In this document: positions 8,503 to 17,097 of the stretch, one piece after another
How positions within the stretch are numbered: the first letter of the stretch is position 1
Layout: each line of letters begins with the position of its first letter
NCBI RefSeq assembly: GCF_011751075.1
Contig: NZ_JAALLN010000003.1
Coordinates: 292,510 to 356,509 of the forward strand
Direction: 5' to 3'
DNA from: Flavobacterium poyangense
GTDB lineage: Bacteria; Bacteroidota; Bacteroidia; Flavobacteriales; Flavobacteriaceae
Length of the DNA: 64,000 bases
The notes under the pieces: model-generated
The model's database searches: none
What the model saw: the letters and a program-made list of their open reading frames with translations, nothing else
What the model was told of the DNA's origin: nothing
Made by a program: the position numbers and the translations under genes

Positions 8503-9539
8503 TTATTTTTGATGTTATTTTCTGCTATGGCGATGGCTCTTTCAAGCTTCTCCAGCAATAATTTTTTTTCAGGTAATTGGGTTAAGTATGCAGAGACTTT
8601 GATTTGTTCGTCATGGTCAAGCATTAGGTAATTAATTTGTTCAGGTGATTTTTCACTGCACAAAATTAATCCAATTGGTTTGTTTTCGCCTTCTTTTTGT
8701 TCATTTTTCTCTAACCAACGAAGATATAACTCCATTTGGCCTTTGTATGCGGCTTTAAATTTGCCTAATTTTAAGTCTATGGCAACCAAACGACGCAGAC
8801 CACGGTGGTAAAAAAGCAGGTCAATATAGAAATCTTCGTCATCAATAGTTATTCTTTTTTGTCGGGAAAGAAAAGCAAATTCGCTGCCCATTTCGGTGAT
8901 GAAGTTTTGTAATTGTGCCAGAATAGAGCTTTCTAAATCTTTTTCAGAATAACTGTCATGCAAGCCTAAGAAATCCAGAAAATAAGGATCCCGAAAAGTT
9001 AAATCGGGACTAATCTGCTTATTGTTTTTTAATAAGGCTAAGTCATTAATTATAGTTTCTTCGGGCTTTTTACTAATAGCTGTTCTTTCAAAAAGCATGC
9101 TGTCCATTCTCTCTTGAAGAGTTCTTACGCTCCATCTTTCATGAATGCTCATCTGAATGTAGAACTCACGTTTTATATGGTCTTCGATACTTAGTATGGA
9201 GTATAAGTGAGACCAGCTCAATTGTGCAGACACTGTCTGCACAATTGTAAGGTCTTTAAAAACAGTGTTTAGTTTTATAAAACTATGCAGGTTTCTTTTG
9301 CTGAATCCTACTCCGTATCTTTTGGATAATTCTAAGCTCAGGCCTTGAATTGTTTTCTTTCCGTAATCGGCACGATCGTTTTTTAAAATGTCATCATTGA
9401 TAGATTTTCCGATCTTCCAGTAGAGTAAAGTTAATTCCTGATTGACTGTTTTGGCGACATAATGACGAGTTTGATCTATTAGCCCAATAATAGAGTCTAA
9501 TAGTTTCGGATTGTCACTTATGTCAGACTGATCGCTCAT
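8499..9539 (-). CDS. PDDEXK nuclease domain protein of the YhcG/DUF1016 family
   Basis: This 346-residue protein has two regions. The N-terminal DUF1016-like helical domain (about 1-160) includes VNQELTLLYWKIGKSI and a DNA-binding-like GVGFSKRNLHSFIKL. The C-terminal domain (about 175-340) carries a PD-(D/E)xK nuclease core: DDEDFYIDLLFYH, then LVAIDLKLGKF, with KGQMELYLRWL following. Acidic and lysine residues expected for catalysis are present. Members occur as solitary genes or near restriction systems, and the cellular role is poorly defined. Here it sits between housekeeping genes, 4 bases after the mutase gene in transcription order and overlapping the ABC gene, which suggests co-transcription. 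No partner methylase or specificity gene is visible. Confidence 0.85.
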   Translation of the reverse strand: MSDQSDISDNPKLLDSIIGLIDQTRHYVAKTVNQELTLLYWKIGKSINDDILKNDRADYGKKTIQGLSLELSKRYGVGFSKRNLHSFIKLNTVFKDLTIVQTVSAQLSWSHLYSILSIEDHIKREFYIQMSIHERWSVRTLQERMDSMLFERTAISKKPEETIINDLALLKNNKQISPDLTFRDPYFLDFLGLHDSYSEKDLESSILAQLQNFITEMGSEFAFLSRQKRITIDDEDFYIDLLFYHRGLRRLVAIDLKLGKFKAAYKGQMELYLRWLEKNEQKEGENKPIGLILCSEKSPEQINYLMLDHDEQIKVSAYLTQLPEKKLLLEKLERAIAIAENNIKNK

Positions 9540-9543
9540 GCTG

Positions 9544-11271
9544 TTATTTCAATTGCATTCCTGCAATGATGTTTTGTATTTTTTGATCTAAGAAATTTTC
9601 TGCTGCGTCAAAATCCTGTACAGATTCTAATTCGGCATTTACGCTGATGTAGAATTTAATTTTTGGTTCAGTTCCGCTAGGTCTTGCACAAATTTTAGAT
9701 CCGTCTTCTGTGTAATAAATCAATACGTTAGATTTTGGTAAGTTCATTACAGATTCTTCACCTGTAAAAAGATTCAACGCTACAGAAGATTGGTAATCTT
9801 CAACCATAATAACACGTTGTCCACTGATTTCTTTCAAAGGATTCTCACGTAAACTAATCATCATCTGATTGATTTCTTCCAGACCTTCCATGCCTTTTTT
9901 GGTTAATGAAACCAAATGTTCTTTATAGAAACCATTTTCAACATAAAGTTGTAAAAGTTCTTTGTAAACAGAGCTTCCGGCTGCTTTTGCCTGTGCGGCT
10001 ACTTCACAGATTAATAGGGTAGCGGCAACAGCATCTTTGTCTCTTACAGCGTCACCAACCATAAAGCCAAAGCTTTCTTCACCACCTCCAATAAATTGAA
10101 GTTCAGGGAAATCTTTGATCATTTTGGCAATCCATTTAAAGCCGGTAAGACCCACTTTGCATTCTACGCCATAGCTTGTCGCTAATTCCATCATCATTGG
10201 AGTGGAAACAATTGTAGAACCAATGAATTGTTTTCCATTAATTTTTCCGGCTTTTTTCCATTGTTTTAATAAAAAAGATGTCATTAAAACCATGGTCTGA
10301 TTCCCGTTAAGCAAAATCATTTTGCCTTCGTTGTTTCTAACAGCAACACCTAGACGATCACAGTCAGGATCTGTTCCGACTACAAGATCAGAATTGGTTT
10401 TTTCTGCCAAAGCCAAAGCCATAGTCAAGGCTTCAGGTTCTTCCGGGTTTGGAGATTTTACTGTTGGAAAATTTCCGTCCGGAACAGCTTGTTCTGGAAC
10501 AATGTGCACATTGGTATATCCGGCCTGAGACAAAGTCTCCGGGATCGATTTTATAGAAGTTCCGTGCAAAGAGGTGAAAACGATTTGCAGGTTTTCTTTT
10601 GCTTCTGTGGGTGTGTTAAAACTGGCATTTTCAATAGAAGACTTTATAAAAGCTTTGTCAATTTCAGTGTCTATATACTGAATCAGTTTTTCGTTAGCCT
10701 GATATTTGATTTTATCGTAGCTTAAATTTTCAATAATAGTGATGATTTCAGCATCTTGTGGAGGAACTATTTGCCCTCCGTCTTCCCAATACACTTTATA
10801 ACCATTGTATTCCGGTGGATTATGCGAAGCGGTAAGTACAATTCCGCATTGGCAACCTAAATACTTAAGAGCAAAAGACAATTCAGGAGTAGGTCGTAAA
10901 TCTGAAAACAAATAAACCTGAATTCCGTTTGCAGAAAAAACGTCTGCAACAACTTTGGCTAAGGTGTTGCTGTTATGACGACAATCATAAGCAATGACCA
11001 CTTTTAAAGGTTGATTTGGAAATACCTGATGCATATAATCCGAAAGCCCTTGTGTGTTTTTACCGAGAGTGTATTTGTTGATTCTGTTGCTTCCAACACC
11101 CATAACACCACGCATTCCGCCAGTTCCAAACTCAAGGTTTTTGTAAAAGCTTTCCTCAAGTTCTTTTGGGGATGTGGTCATTAATTCTTTAACAGCTGCT
11201 TGTGTTTCGCTGTCAAATGTTGGGGTCAGCCATTCGTTTACAGCATTTAATATGTTAGGTGCTATATTCAT
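9544..11271 (-). CDS. phospho-sugar mutase (phosphoglucomutase/phosphomannomutase)
   Basis: This alpha-D-phosphohexomutase of 575 residues interconverts hexose 1- and 6-phosphates. Landmarks are the catalytic serine loop TASHNP at 147-152 (Ser149 phosphorylated), the Mg-binding loop [10 protein letters not shown] around residue 300, the sugar-specificity loop GGGEESFGF, and the C-terminal phosphate-binding RPSGTEPK. The length fits the longer PGM2/YhxB-type branch rather than the ~450-residue GlmM type. The exact sugar cannot be decided from motifs. Position next to a glycosyltransferase and an exporter is consistent with supply of nucleotide-sugar precursors. Confidence 0.93.
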   Translation of the reverse strand: MNIAPNILNAVNEWLTPTFDSETQAAVKELMTTSPKELEESFYKNLEFGTGGMRGVMGVGSNRINKYTLGKNTQGLSDYMHQVFPNQPLKVVIAYDCRHNSNTLAKVVADVFSANGIQVYLFSDLRPTPELSFALKYLGCQCGIVLTASHNPPEYNGYKVYWEDGGQIVPPQDAEIITIIENLSYDKIKYQANEKLIQYIDTEIDKAFIKSSIENASFNTPTEAKENLQIVFTSLHGTSIKSIPETLSQAGYTNVHIVPEQAVPDGNFPTVKSPNPEEPEALTMALALAEKTNSDLVVGTDPDCDRLGVAVRNNEGKMILLNGNQTMVLMTSFLLKQWKKAGKINGKQFIGSTIVSTPMMMELATSYGVECKVGLTGFKWIAKMIKDFPELQFIGGGEESFGFMVGDAVRDKDAVAATLLICEVAAQAKAAGSSVYKELLQLYVENGFYKEHLVSLTKKGMEGLEEINQMMISLRENPLKEISGQRVIMVEDYQSSVALNLFTGEESVMNLPKSNVLIYYTEDGSKICARPSGTEPKIKFYISVNAELESVQDFDAAENFLDQKIQNIIAGMQLK

Positions 11272-11358
11272 CTTTCGTATTCTTTTATTTTAGATCAAAA
11301 TAATTATCGTTCTCGGGAGCTGTTGTTTGCTCCCTTTGTTTCTTGTGCGGTTTTTGTG

Positions 11359-12315
11359 TTAAAAGTTAACTTCTCGAGCTACTTTGTAACGACCTTCGTT
11401 GCTTTTGGTTCTCAGAATAATTTCACCAAGAAAACCTGCCAAAAACAATTGAGTTCCCAAAATCATTGTGGTCAGGGCAATAAAAAACCAAGGGTTGTTG
11501 GTAACCAGACTGTATCTCATTCCGTTATACATATGGTATAATTTTGAAACACCAATATATCCGGCCAGAAAAAATCCGATAATAAACATTATCGAGCCCA
11601 ATGCGCCAAACAAGTGCATAGGTCTTTTTCCGAATCTTGACAGGAACCAAATCGTAATCAAATCAAGAAAGCCGTTTATAAAACGTTCCATTCCAAATTT
11701 GGTTTCACCATATTTACGTGCCTGATGCTGTACTACTTTTTCACCAATTTTATTAAAACCGGCATTTTTTGCTAAAACCGGAATGTAGCGGTGCATTTCG
11801 CCCGAAACTTCTATGTTTTTTACAACAGTGTTTTTGTATGCTTTTAATCCGCAGTTAAAATCATTTAATTCTACTCCTGATGTTTTTCTTGCCGCCCAGT
11901 TGAATAATTTCGACGGAAGATTTTTGGCTACAACAGAGTCGTAACGTTTCTTTTTCCATCCCGAAACCAAATCAAATTTCTCGGCTGTAATCATTTCGTA
12001 TAAGCCCGGGATTTCATCAGGACTATCTTGTAAATCGGCATCCATTGTAATAATTACATCACCTTTTGCTTTTGCAAAACCGGCATGTAAAGCTTGTGAT
12101 TTTCCAAAATTCTTCATGAAACGAATTCCCTTTACATTCGGATTTTCGTTAGAGAAATTTTCAATAATATTCCAAGAATCATCTGTACTACCATCATCTA
12201 CAAAAATGATTTCATAAGAGTAATTGTTAGATTGCATCACTTTAATAATCCAGGTATAGAGCTCTTGCAGTGATTCCTCCTCGTTTAGAAGCGGTATAAG
12301 TATAGATAAATTCAT
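11359..12315 (-). CDS. family 2 glycosyltransferase, membrane-anchored (DPM1/GtrB-like)
   Basis: This 318-residue protein starts with a GT-A fold: LSILIPLLNEEESLQEL, the nucleotide-binding DDGSTDDSW and the metal-binding DADLQDSPDEI motif. It ends with two predicted membrane helices at about 230-260 and 270-300 (LFGALGSIMFIIGFFLAGYI; WFFIALTTMILGTQLFLAGF). This layout is typical of polyprenyl-phosphate glycosyltransferases, which transfer a sugar from UDP or GDP to undecaprenyl phosphate at the cytoplasmic face. The acceptor is inferred. It lies 8 bases downstream of the DUF4199 gene, probably in one operon. Confidence 0.9.
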   Translation of the reverse strand: MNLSILIPLLNEEESLQELYTWIIKVMQSNNYSYEIIFVDDGSTDDSWNIIENFSNENPNVKGIRFMKNFGKSQALHAGFAKAKGDVIITMDADLQDSPDEIPGLYEMITAEKFDLVSGWKKKRYDSVVAKNLPSKLFNWAARKTSGVELNDFNCGLKAYKNTVVKNIEVSGEMHRYIPVLAKNAGFNKIGEKVVQHQARKYGETKFGMERFINGFLDLITIWFLSRFGKRPMHLFGALGSIMFIIGFFLAGYIGVSKLYHMYNGMRYSLVTNNPWFFIALTTMILGTQLFLAGFLGEIILRTKSNEGRYKVAREVNF

Positions 12316-12323
12316 TTATTTTT

Positions 12324-12857
12324 TTATTCTTGTATTGTAGTTTTGCTTTTAAAAATTGCCGCGAAAATTAATCCTAAAACAGAACTGATTACTATGGTAA
12401 AAACGGATCCTTTTAACAATTCCAAAGTATCATAAGGATTACTTGATTTCATTTTAGCAATAGTTTCGTTAATAGCAGATGCGGGTGTTCCTAATTTTTG
12501 CAAGAACCCTACAGTATATTTGATCATTAATTCGCTTAAAGTGTCTTTTGCTCCGGGATCAATAACATTAAATAACATAATATTAAAAAAAGCAGAAATC
12601 AATATTCCAATTACAGCAGCAATGAAATAAGTTGTAAAAGCATCCTTAAAAGGAAAAACACCTTTTAGTTCTCTTTTGGTTTTAGTAAGTAGAATAATTG
12701 ACAATGTAAGGCTAATAACGAGACCTAAAAGCCCCATCCACCACGAAGTGAACAAGTTTAAATCAATAGCATATATCGTAGCAGTAACTAATGAAGATGC
12801 AATTCCAATCATTACACCATAAGTAATCCCATTTTTCTTTATAACTTCATTGATCAT
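12324..12857 (-). CDS. DUF4199 domain-containing membrane protein
   Basis: This 177-residue integral membrane protein has four hydrophobic segments: about 15-33 (GVMIGIASSLVTATIYAI), 36-58, 72-100 and a C-terminal one at 150-170. The pattern KRELKGVFPFKDAFTTYF between helices is typical of DUF4199, a family largely confined to Bacteroidota and often upstream of a family 2 glycosyltransferase, as here. Function unknown; a role supporting the glycosyltransferase is inference from linkage. It is divergent from the L31 gene, with promoters for both in 12858-13123. Confidence 0.85.
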   Translation of the reverse strand: MINEVIKKNGITYGVMIGIASSLVTATIYAIDLNLFTSWWMGLLGLVISLTLSIILLTKTKRELKGVFPFKDAFTTYFIAAVIGILISAFFNIMLFNVIDPGAKDTLSELMIKYTVGFLQKLGTPASAINETIAKMKSSNPYDTLELLKGSVFTIVISSVLGLIFAAIFKSKTTIQE

Positions 12858-12978
12858 ATTTTCTATATGTTTTAAAATTAATCCACAAATATAGCAATTA
12901 CCCTATATACAAAAGTGAGATATATATTAAAAATATTGATACACATGAAGAGAGTATTAAAAATATTGATTAAAAGAT

Positions 12979-13007
12979 TTGTTTATTAAAAAATAAATGT
13001 AAATTTG
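12979..13007 (+). promoter_or_regulatory. promoter of the L31 gene
   Basis: TTG at 12979-12981 and TAAATTTG at 13000-13007 are separated by 18 bases and match the Bacteroidota -33/-7 consensus. Transcription would start near 13013 and give a leader of about 110 bases. Confidence 0.6.
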
Positions 13008-13123
13008 CACACTCAAAAATAATTAAATTTTTAAACAAAAAAGAGTAGCGTTTGTTTACACCTTTTTCTAACCATGGAAAAGCTTCAAAATAAAAATGCT
13101 CTGAACAATAAATAAAAGAAAAG

Positions 13124-13378
13124 ATGAAAAAAGGAATTCACCCAGAAAATTACAGATTAGTTGCATTTAAAGACATGTCAAACGATGACGTTTTTATCAC
13201 TAAATCTACTGCAGATACAAAAGAAACAATTGAAGTTGACGGAGTTGAGTATCCAGTTGTAAAAATGGAGATTTCTAGAACATCTCACCCTTTTTATACT
13301 GGTAAATCTAAACTTATCGATACTGCAGGACGTATTGATAAATTCAAAACTAAATATGCTAAACACGCTAAAAAATAA
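13124..13378 (+). CDS. rpmE2: 50S ribosomal protein L31 type B
   Basis: This 84-residue protein begins [20 protein letters not shown] and contains [20 protein letters not shown] followed by [20 protein letters not shown]. It matches the type B L31 family: about 80 residues, with no CxxC zinc motif. It binds 5S and 23S rRNA in the central protuberance of the large subunit. Zinc-free type B forms can replace the zinc form under zinc limitation in some bacteria; here it may simply be the only copy. It has its own promoter and a strong downstream hairpin, so it looks monocistronic. Confidence 0.95.
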
Positions 13379-13399
13379 TAGCTGTTTTATTTCATACAA

Positions 13400-13428
13400 A
13401 AGCCTTCCATTCGGGAGGCTTTTTTTTA
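13400..13428 (+). terminator. intrinsic terminator after the L31 gene
   Basis: AAGCCTTCC and GGGAGGCTT form a 9-bp stem around ATTC (13400-13422), followed by eight T. The remaining part of the 320-base gap up to 13698 holds no gene I can support. Confidence 0.85.
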
Positions 13429-13698
13429 TGTCTTTTTCTAGCGGAAGAAGGCATAACTTCTGTTTTAAACCATGTAAGTGATATAAGTTCATATCAATTT
13501 GGGGTTTTTCTTCGATGCGCTTACAGTACTTATATGGTTTAACTCTTCTTAAAAAAAAGTTGGTACTTTTTAAGCAAGACCTGAAATAATGTATGAATTA
13601 GTAGCGATATCACTTTGGCTGTATTTTCTTTCTTTAAAATAGTTGTAACTTTGAACCTGATAACCAAATCAAGATTTTAACAAATATTAAATTTATTT

Positions 13699-14874
13699 AT
13701 GAACTACATTCTTTTTGACGGTCCCGTCCGGAATGCTTTATTGCCTTTTACTTTTACCAGACCTGTGGCTGATATTTTAATTGGAATTATGACCATTCGC
13801 CAAAAATGGGAAATGCGTTTAGGTTCAACAATAACAACCATTACAGAAGAATATTTGTCGGAAAAATTTCCGATGGTAGAATTAGAAGAAAATGTAATGA
13901 TCAATGCTGCGTTTTTGCCAAATGAAACGCTTGCAGAAATGGTTTCTAATCTAACCGTGAATCAGGCGATTTTTAAAGGAGATGATGTAATTGCTTTTTT
14001 TGCAACAGAGAATCAGGAAGAAGTTGATTTTGATTCATATGAAATCATTTCCTATGAGGGCGAGTGTTTGACTGTAGAGCATACCTGGGATATATTTTCT
14101 AAAAATGATGCCGCCATCCGCGAAGATTTTAAATATCTGACGGAAGACAGGAAATCAATGCCAATCCCGAAAAGTGTAAATGCTATCGCCCCTGAGAATA
14201 TATTTATTGAAGAGGGTGCTAAATTAGAATTCGTTACTTTAAACGCTTCAACAGGTCCTATATATATAGGTAAGAACAGCGAAATTATGGAAGGCTCAGC
14301 AATTCGTGGTCCTTTTGCTTTGTGTGAAAATGCACAGGTAAAATTAAATGCCAAAGTGTACGGAGCAACTACCGTTGGTGTGGGGTCAAGAATTGGAGGA
14401 GAAGTAAAGAATTCGGTTCTTTTTGCCAATTCCAATAAAGGACATGATGGGTTTTTAGGAGATTCTGTTTTAGGAGAATGGTGCAATATTGGTGCCGATT
14501 CTAACAATTCAAATCTAAAAAACAACTACGAAGAGGTGAAATTATGGAGCTACGAGACAGAAGGTTTTGCAAAAACCGGACTTCAGTTTTGTGGTTTGAT
14601 GATGGGAGATCACAGTAAATGCGGAATTAACACTATGTTTAATACCGGAACTGTTATCGGAGTAAGTACTAATATTTTTGGTAGTGGCTTCCCGCGCAAT
14701 TTTGTTCCGAGTTTTTCCTGGGGTGGTGCGGCCGGTTTTACAACCTATGTAACAAAAAAAGCTTTTGAAACCGCTAAACTGGTTATGGGGCGCAGAAATA
14801 TAGACTTTGATGCAACTGAAGCTGCAATCCTGGAACACATTTTTGAGGAAACCAAAAAATGGAGAAAGGATTAA
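13699..14874 (+). CDS. GlmU-like putative sugar nucleotidyltransferase
   Basis: This 391-residue protein begins MNYILFDGPVRNALLPFTFT with a degenerate nucleotidyltransferase domain (about 1-170) and continues with a left-handed beta-helix of hexapeptide repeats (about 180-350; IYIGKNSEIMEGSAIRGPFA). It belongs to the Bacteroidota GlmU-family proteins, which keep the two-domain order of GlmU but are divergent. The N-domain lacks the clear LxGGxGTRM pyrophosphorylase loop, so UTP-dependent sugar activation is uncertain. A TAACTTTG box lies at 13646-13653. The gene ends in a hairpin with no partner downstream. Confidence 0.85.
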   Translation: MNYILFDGPVRNALLPFTFTRPVADILIGIMTIRQKWEMRLGSTITTITEEYLSEKFPMVELEENVMINAAFLPNETLAEMVSNLTVNQAIFKGDDVIAFFATENQEEVDFDSYEIISYEGECLTVEHTWDIFSKNDAAIREDFKYLTEDRKSMPIPKSVNAIAPENIFIEEGAKLEFVTLNASTGPIYIGKNSEIMEGSAIRGPFALCENAQVKLNAKVYGATTVGVGSRIGGEVKNSVLFANSNKGHDGFLGDSVLGEWCNIGADSNNSNLKNNYEEVKLWSYETEGFAKTGLQFCGLMMGDHSKCGINTMFNTGTVIGVSTNIFGSGFPRNFVPSFSWGGAAGFTTYVTKKAFETAKLVMGRRNIDFDATEAAILEHIFEETKKWRKD

Positions 14875-14895
14875 TGAGATAATCAGATAATTTTT

Positions 14896-14937
14896 AAAAT
14901 CGATATTTACTTTGTAAATGTCGATTTTGTTTTTTTA
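14896..14937 (+). terminator. intrinsic terminator after the GlmU-like gene
   Basis: AAAATCGATATTTAC (14896-14910) pairs with GTAAATGTCGATTTT (14914-14928) with one mismatch, and a T-rich tract follows. Confidence 0.75.
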
Positions 14938-15150
14938 GTGAAGAGTAATGATTGCATTATCTAATTAACTCAAGTTGTTGATCGTGAAATGTGAAAAGTA
15001 ATAAGTTTTGTTTAATTGATTGCTATCTTGCTTTGTGCGAACATATAGTTGCTTCGGATTACTGAAATAGAGTAACAATTCATCCAAATTCTATAGCTTC
15101 GTCCAGAGAAAAAAATCTGTTAATCAAAGCATACGGCCTTTCTGACCGAC

Positions 15151-15248
15151 ATGTCACATTTCACATGTTACATTTCACAACTCACAACTCACAACTCACA
15201 ACTCACAACTCATAACTCATAACTCATAACTCATAACTCACATCTCAC
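15151..15248. repeat. heptanucleotide tandem array, 14 units
   Basis: Fourteen consecutive 7-base units run without a frame break. They begin ATGTCAC, ATTTCAC, ATGTTAC, ATTTCAC; then come four AACTCAC, four AACTCAT, one AACTCAC and one ATCTCAC. The consensus is A(A/T)(C/T)TCAC. The block lies in a 520-base gap (14875-15394) that otherwise holds a terminator on the left, a promoter on the right, and no gene I can see. Confidence 0.9.
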
Positions 15249-15299
15249 AAATAGAAACTCAAATTAATTATCAAATCCACACATTTTCTAATGATCTAA

Positions 15300-15329
15300 T
15301 TGCCTAATTATCTAATTAATCTATCTTTG
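15300..15329 (+). promoter_or_regulatory. promoter of the ABC-F gene
   Basis: TTG at 15300-15302, a 19-base spacer and TATCTTTG at 15322-15329 match the Bacteroidota housekeeping promoter well. Transcription would begin about 60 bases before the ATG at 15395. Confidence 0.7.
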
Positions 15330-15394
15330 CACCTTCAAAAAAATGCTGTCGAGAAGTCTAAGAATCAAAGCAGTCTAAAATCTAAAAAATCAAA

Positions 15395-17029
15395 ATGATT
15401 ACAGTTAACGATATTTCAGTTCAGTTTGGTGGAACTACTCTTTTTAGCGATGTCTCTTTTGCTATAAATGAGAATGATAAAATTGCCCTTATGGGTAAAA
15501 ATGGTGCGGGAAAATCGACACTTTTGAAAATAATTGCAGGAGTGAATAAGCCATCAACAGGAAATATTTCAGCTCCAAAAGAAGCGGTAATTGCCTATCT
15601 GCCGCAGCATTTGCTTGCAGAGGATGGTGCAACAGTTATGGAAGAGGCATCAAAAGCTTTTGGTGAAATCTTTAGCATGAAGGCCGAAATTGATGAAATC
15701 AATGAGCAGTTAACAGTTCGTACTGATTATGAAAGTGATGCATACATGAAATTGATCGAAAGAGTTTCTGACTTAAGCGAAAAATTTTATGCTATTGAAG
15801 AAATCAATTACGAAGCCGAAGTGGAGAAAATTTTAACAGGTCTGGGTTTTGAAAGAGAAGATTTTTCACGTCAGACGTCTGAATTTTCAGGAGGATGGAG
15901 AATGCGTATCGAATTGGCTAAGATCTTATTGAGAAAGCCGGATTTGATTTTGCTGGATGAGCCTACCAACCACATGGATATCGAAAGTATTCAATGGTTA
16001 GAAGATTTTTTATTGAATCAGGCAAAAGCGGTAGTAGTGATTTCGCACGACAGAGCTTTCGTAGATAATATTACCAATCGTACGATTGAGGTTACCATGG
16101 GAAGAATTTACGATTATAAAGCAAAATATTCTCATTATTTAGAATTGAGAAAAGACCGTCGTATTCACCAACAGAAAGCATATGATGAGCAACAAAAAAT
16201 GATTGCGGATAACAGAGCTTTTATAGAGCGTTTTAAAGGAACATTTTCTAAAACCGATGCGGTTCAGTCTCGTGTAAAAATGCTTGAAAAACTGGAGATC
16301 GTTCAGGTTGATGAAGTAGATACTTCGGCTTTGCGATTGAAATTCCCACCAGCAGCACGTTCCGGACAATATCCGGTTATAGTAAAAGAAATGTCTAAAT
16401 CGTATGGCGATCACGTAGTCTTTAAAGATGCTAATATTGTAATCGAAAGAGGGCAAAAAGTGGCTTTTGTTGGAAAGAATGGAGAAGGAAAATCGACTAT
16501 GATCAAGGCCATCATGAAAGAAATTGGTGTTGATGAAGGAAGTGTTGAGATTGGTCATAATTCACAAATTGGATATTTTGCACAGAATCAGGCCTCTTTG
16601 TTAGATGAAAACGCTACGATTTTTGAAACAATTGATGGTATTGCAGTTGGAGACATCAGAACGCAAATCAAAAATATTTTGGGAGCCTTTATGTTCCAGG
16701 GTGATGATATCACCAAAAAAGTAAAAGTGCTTTCAGGTGGAGAAAAAACACGTCTGGCCATGATTAAATTATTGTTGGAACCTGTAAACCTTTTAATTCT
16801 GGATGAGCCTTCGAATCACCTGGACATGAAAACCAAAGATATTATTAAAGAAGCTTTACGTGATTTTGATGGTACTTTGATCCTGGTTTCTCACGACCGT
16901 GATTTCCTTGACGGACTGGCAACAAAGGTTTTTGAATTCGGAAACAAACGTGTAAAAGAGCATTTTGAAGATGTGGCCGGTTTCTTAGCACATAAAAAAA
17001 TGGATTCTATGAGAGAGATTGAGAAATAA
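15395..17029 (+). CDS. ABC-F family ATPase
   Basis: This soluble protein of 544 residues has two ABC domains and no membrane segment. Walker A motifs are GKNGAGKST at 34-42 and GKNGEGKST near 360. Signatures are FSGGWRMR and LSGGEKTR, and Walker B motifs are LILLDEPTNHMD and LLILDEPSNHLD. The inter-domain linker (about 240-310) is charged and helical, as in translation-factor ABC-F proteins that enter the ribosomal E site. It resembles the YbiT/EttA group of housekeeping factors more than antibiotic-resistance members, but motifs alone cannot settle this. It has its own promoter and terminator. Confidence 0.93.
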   Translation: MITVNDISVQFGGTTLFSDVSFAINENDKIALMGKNGAGKSTLLKIIAGVNKPSTGNISAPKEAVIAYLPQHLLAEDGATVMEEASKAFGEIFSMKAEIDEINEQLTVRTDYESDAYMKLIERVSDLSEKFYAIEEINYEAEVEKILTGLGFEREDFSRQTSEFSGGWRMRIELAKILLRKPDLILLDEPTNHMDIESIQWLEDFLLNQAKAVVVISHDRAFVDNITNRTIEVTMGRIYDYKAKYSHYLELRKDRRIHQQKAYDEQQKMIADNRAFIERFKGTFSKTDAVQSRVKMLEKLEIVQVDEVDTSALRLKFPPAARSGQYPVIVKEMSKSYGDHVVFKDANIVIERGQKVAFVGKNGEGKSTMIKAIMKEIGVDEGSVEIGHNSQIGYFAQNQASLLDENATIFETIDGIAVGDIRTQIKNILGAFMFQGDDITKKVKVLSGGEKTRLAMIKLLLEPVNLLILDEPSNHLDMKTKDIIKEALRDFDGTLILVSHDRDFLDGLATKVFEFGNKRVKEHFEDVAGFLAHKKMDSMREIEK

Positions 17030-17051
17030 TCTCGTAGTTGTTTAAATAAAA

Positions 17052-17095
17052 AAGGAGGCTGTTTTGCATTATAAAACAGTCTCCTTATTTTTTAT
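17052..17095. terminator. terminator between convergent ABC-F and efflux genes
   Basis: AAGGAGGCTGTTTT and AAAACAGTCTCCTT pair over 14 positions with one G-T. The structure is flanked by A-rich and T-rich tracts, so it can act in both directions. Confidence 0.85.
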
Positions 17096-17097
17096 AA

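Noticed and set aside
8499..9539. YhcG-type nuclease as part of a restriction-modification or defence island
   Set aside because: No methylase, specificity subunit or other defence gene is near; neighbours are housekeeping genes.
13074..13115. Short leader peptide frame (13 codons) upstream of the L31 gene
   Set aside because: Too short to support; no attenuator-like structure or regulatory codons.
13178..13492. Reverse-strand frame across the L31 gene and its terminator
   Set aside because: It is antisense to a certain ribosomal protein gene and reads through the terminator hairpin.
15151..15248. Heptamer array considered as an origin or iteron region
   Set aside because: No replication gene, DnaA boxes or skew evidence nearby; the units are only 7 bases and recur at several intergenic sites.
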